Of a DNA stretch of 24,156 nt, positions 22,970 through 24,156 are shown in pieces. The position numbers and the translations under genes are program-made. The stretch is from Caldithrix sp. GTDB lineage: Bacteria; Zhuqueibacterota; Zhuqueibacteria; Oceanimicrobiales; Oceanimicrobiaceae. Position 1 is the first letter of the stretch. Each line of letters begins with the position of its first letter. The stretch lies in contig SMXE01000091.1 of the NCBI GenBank assembly GCA_004357015.1, positions 1-24,156 of the forward strand, in the 5' to 3' direction. Below the pieces are notes generated by a model, which made no database searches, was not told the DNA's origin, and saw only the letters and a list, made by a program, of their open reading frames with translations.

Positions 22970-23003
22970 AAAAAAAATCCCGGGGTTTTCGAACTCCCCG
23001 GGA
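22970..23003 (-). terminator. Rho-independent terminator of the DUF1579 gene
   Basis: A perfect 8-pair stem (TCCCGGGG at 22978-22985 with CCCCGGGA at 22996-23003) and 10-base loop is followed on the minus strand by an eight-T run (complement of 22970-22977). It lies 27 bases after the stop. Confidence 0.92.
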
Positions 23004-23030
23004 ATGAACGCAACTCCAATGTCCCGACTT

Positions 23031-23609
23031 CTACTCCTTCATCGTCGTCGCCCCTTTGCGCGTCATCTCAGACTTGCCTTCCTTGGTGTTGCCGCCGGCA
23101 TCGGTGAACGACCAGGTGGTGGTGTAGGTGTTTTCGTCCACTTTTTCCAGAACGTTCGTGTATGTGCCTTGATACCCCTCCCACTCCATTGTCAGCTTGT
23201 CGCCCTCGCGCTTGCCCTTGCCCTGGTACATACCCCGGTAGTTGTCCATCCAGTATCCCATGAACTCACCGGATTCGGGATTGATGGTCATGCCGCCCAT
23301 ACCGGCGTACTCGCCATCGTCCATTTTGCTGACGGCCTCCCGTAGCAGAACCTGGCCGTTCAATCCCATTTCGATCTTTTCCCATTCGCTGTGTTTACCC
23401 TCGGGCCCTTCGGACCAGCCTTCCCACTCGCCGACCAGCCATTTGCAGAAGTCGTCATCCAACGCCGGCGGCGGTGCCATCTCGGCCTGTTCCGTCATCT
23501 CCTTCTTGTCCGCCGTTTCCGTCGCCTTTTCTGCCGCCTTTTCCTGCGCCAGCAACGGCATCGTGATGCAAAGCATCAGCACCAGTAAAACAATGGTTGC
23601 TCTCTTCAT
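23031..23609 (-). CDS. Secreted DUF1579 domain protein
   Basis: The 192-residue product starts at ATG 23609, where GGAGG stands 7 bases upstream and a signal peptide begins (MKRATIVLLVLMLCITMPLLA). The frame to 23669 adds only non-conserved residues. After a charged Glu/Lys/Ala-rich linker (about 23-48) comes a DUF1579-like beta-barrel domain: LVGEWEGWSEGPEGKHSEWEKIE, MGLNGQVLLREAVSKM, YAGMGGMTINPESGEFMGYWMD, DKLTMEWEGYQGTYTNVLEK. The fold resembles lipocalin-like proteins of unknown ligand. It is expected in the periplasm or outside. It has its own promoter and terminator and is therefore monocistronic. Confidence 0.85.
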   Translation of the reverse strand: MKRATIVLLVLMLCITMPLLAQEKAAEKATETADKKEMTEQAEMAPPPALDDDFCKWLVGEWEGWSEGPEGKHSEWEKIEMGLNGQVLLREAVSKMDDGEYAGMGGMTINPESGEFMGYWMDNYRGMYQGKGKREGDKLTMEWEGYQGTYTNVLEKVDENTYTTTWSFTDAGGNTKEGKSEMTRKGATTMKE

Positions 23610-23650
23610 CTGTAACCTCCTTTGTTTATGAACAGATATTATGAAACTGA

Positions 23651-23679
23651 AATTTATGAAAGACATCACAAAAAGTCAA
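23651..23679 (-). promoter_or_regulatory. Probable promoter of the DUF1579 gene
   Basis: On the minus strand TTGACT (complement of 23674-23679) and TAAATT (complement of 23651-23656) are 17 bases apart, giving a leader of about 35 bases. The -10 box is weaker than in the other promoters of the window. Confidence 0.5.
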
Positions 23680-23778
23680 GTTCAAAATTGGTTTTGGCAC
23701 TGACCCGCTAAATCATAGAGAATATTTGACGATGATAAGTTAAGCAACCATAACAACTGTCAGGAACTACATACGCCA

Positions 23779-24138
23779 ATGAGCACCCACAAAGTATTGA
23801 TTGTAGAAGATGATGATGCTTTTCTGCCCCTGATCAAACTGGCGCTGCGCGATTTCGACTTTGATATCGACGTGGCGAATGGCGGTAACTCTGCACTTGG
23901 AAAAATCTCGGAGAATGAGTACGAGTTGGTCATCAGCGACTATCGCCTGCCTGAAGTCCACGGCCTTGATATATTGAAAGCTGCGAAGCAGCGCAACCAG
24001 GAGTGCAAAGCCGTTCTGATCACGGCAGCAAACGCCGACATGCTGAACACGGAGTTAGAAAACATCAACTTGCTGGGTTTCATCCAAAAGCCACTCTCGC
24101 CAATGGAGTTACGGCGCCTGGTGAGTATCGCGTTCTGA
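23779..24138 (+). CDS. Single-domain response regulator (CheY-like receiver)
   Basis: The 119-residue product is only a receiver domain: acidic pocket D11/D12 (VEDDDAF), phospho-acceptor D54 (LVISDYRLP), the switch threonine T82 (VLITAA) and lysine K104 (FIQKPL). With no output domain it would act by protein contact or within a phosphorelay, as CheY and Spo0F do. No histidine kinase lies in the window, and the gene ends 18 bases before the edge, so a partner could lie just beyond. AGGAAC lies rather far (about 11 bases) before the ATG; no clear promoter was found. Confidence 0.92.
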   Translation: MSTHKVLIVEDDDAFLPLIKLALRDFDFDIDVANGGNSALGKISENEYELVISDYRLPEVHGLDILKAAKQRNQECKAVLITAANADMLNTELENINLLGFIQKPLSPMELRRLVSIAF

Positions 24139-24156
24139 GGTTCGCCACTCAATCAT

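Noticed and set aside
23688..23705. Sigma-54-like sequence (TTGGCAC...CGCT) before the response regulator
   Set aside because: The distance between the GG and GC elements is one base too short for a sigma-54 promoter, and the second element lacks TTGC.
1..24156. CRISPR arrays, rRNA or tRNA genes, transposases
   Set aside because: No regularly spaced repeats, rRNA-like segments, tRNA cloverleafs with a T-loop, or transposase motifs were found on either strand.

Overview
The window looks like a chromosomal segment from a Gram-negative member of the Fibrobacterota-Chlorobiota-Bacteroidota (FCB) superphylum, probably a Calditrichota-, KSB1- or Ignavibacteria-like lineage rather than a true Bacteroidota. 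Three proteins end in the 'QN(Y/F)PNPFNP ... VYDLLGREV ... SGVYxYR ... RKMLLVK' type A C-terminal domain that sends cargo through the type IX secretion system (T9SS). There are many outer-membrane beta-barrels and lipoproteins. Several genes have strong AGGAGG ribosome binding sites, and four transcription units start with E. coli-like TTGACA/TATAAT promoters with exact 17-bp spacers, unlike the -33/-7 promoters of classical Bacteroidota. The genus cannot be decided from the window.

Layout. Bases 1-769 hold the 3' end of a T9SS cargo gene. After a short repeat-bearing gap come a 19-codon leader-like ORF and a 1-Cys peroxiredoxin (+). Bases 1693-2165 are non-coding and hold a 204-bp inverted-repeat element. 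Bases 2166-8662 (-) are a tight five-gene operon, in transcription order: HzsA-like di-haem lipoprotein, TlpA-like thioredoxin, DUF4266 mini-lipoprotein, DUF3570 beta-barrel, NTF2-like/NHL-propeller T9SS cargo. Bases 8812-10919 (-) encode three small outer-membrane beta-barrel proteins, one with an N-terminal bacterial SH3 domain. Bases 11426-17314 (+) hold an FG-GAP repeat protein, a 1110-residue T9SS propeller protein and a membrane-anchored, catalytically degenerate trypsin-like protein, closed by a clear terminator. An alpha/beta hydrolase follows (+). Bases 18486-21864 (-) are a GNAT / N-succinylamino acid racemase-type enolase / M20 amidohydrolase set. A Phd/YefM-VapC toxin-antitoxin pair (+), a DUF1579 secreted protein (-) and a single-domain response regulator (+) complete the window.

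How the genes fit together. The operon at 2166-8662 combines c-type haem, a periplasmic thioredoxin, a small lipoprotein with a glycine-rich C-terminal CxC tail and an outer-membrane barrel. It reads as an envelope redox or metal-handling module and is the best candidate here for an undescribed system. The GNAT-racemase-M20 set matches, enzyme for enzyme, the known route that converts D- to L-amino acids through N-succinyl intermediates. The remainder is mainly surface biology plus stress functions (peroxiredoxin, toxin-antitoxin).
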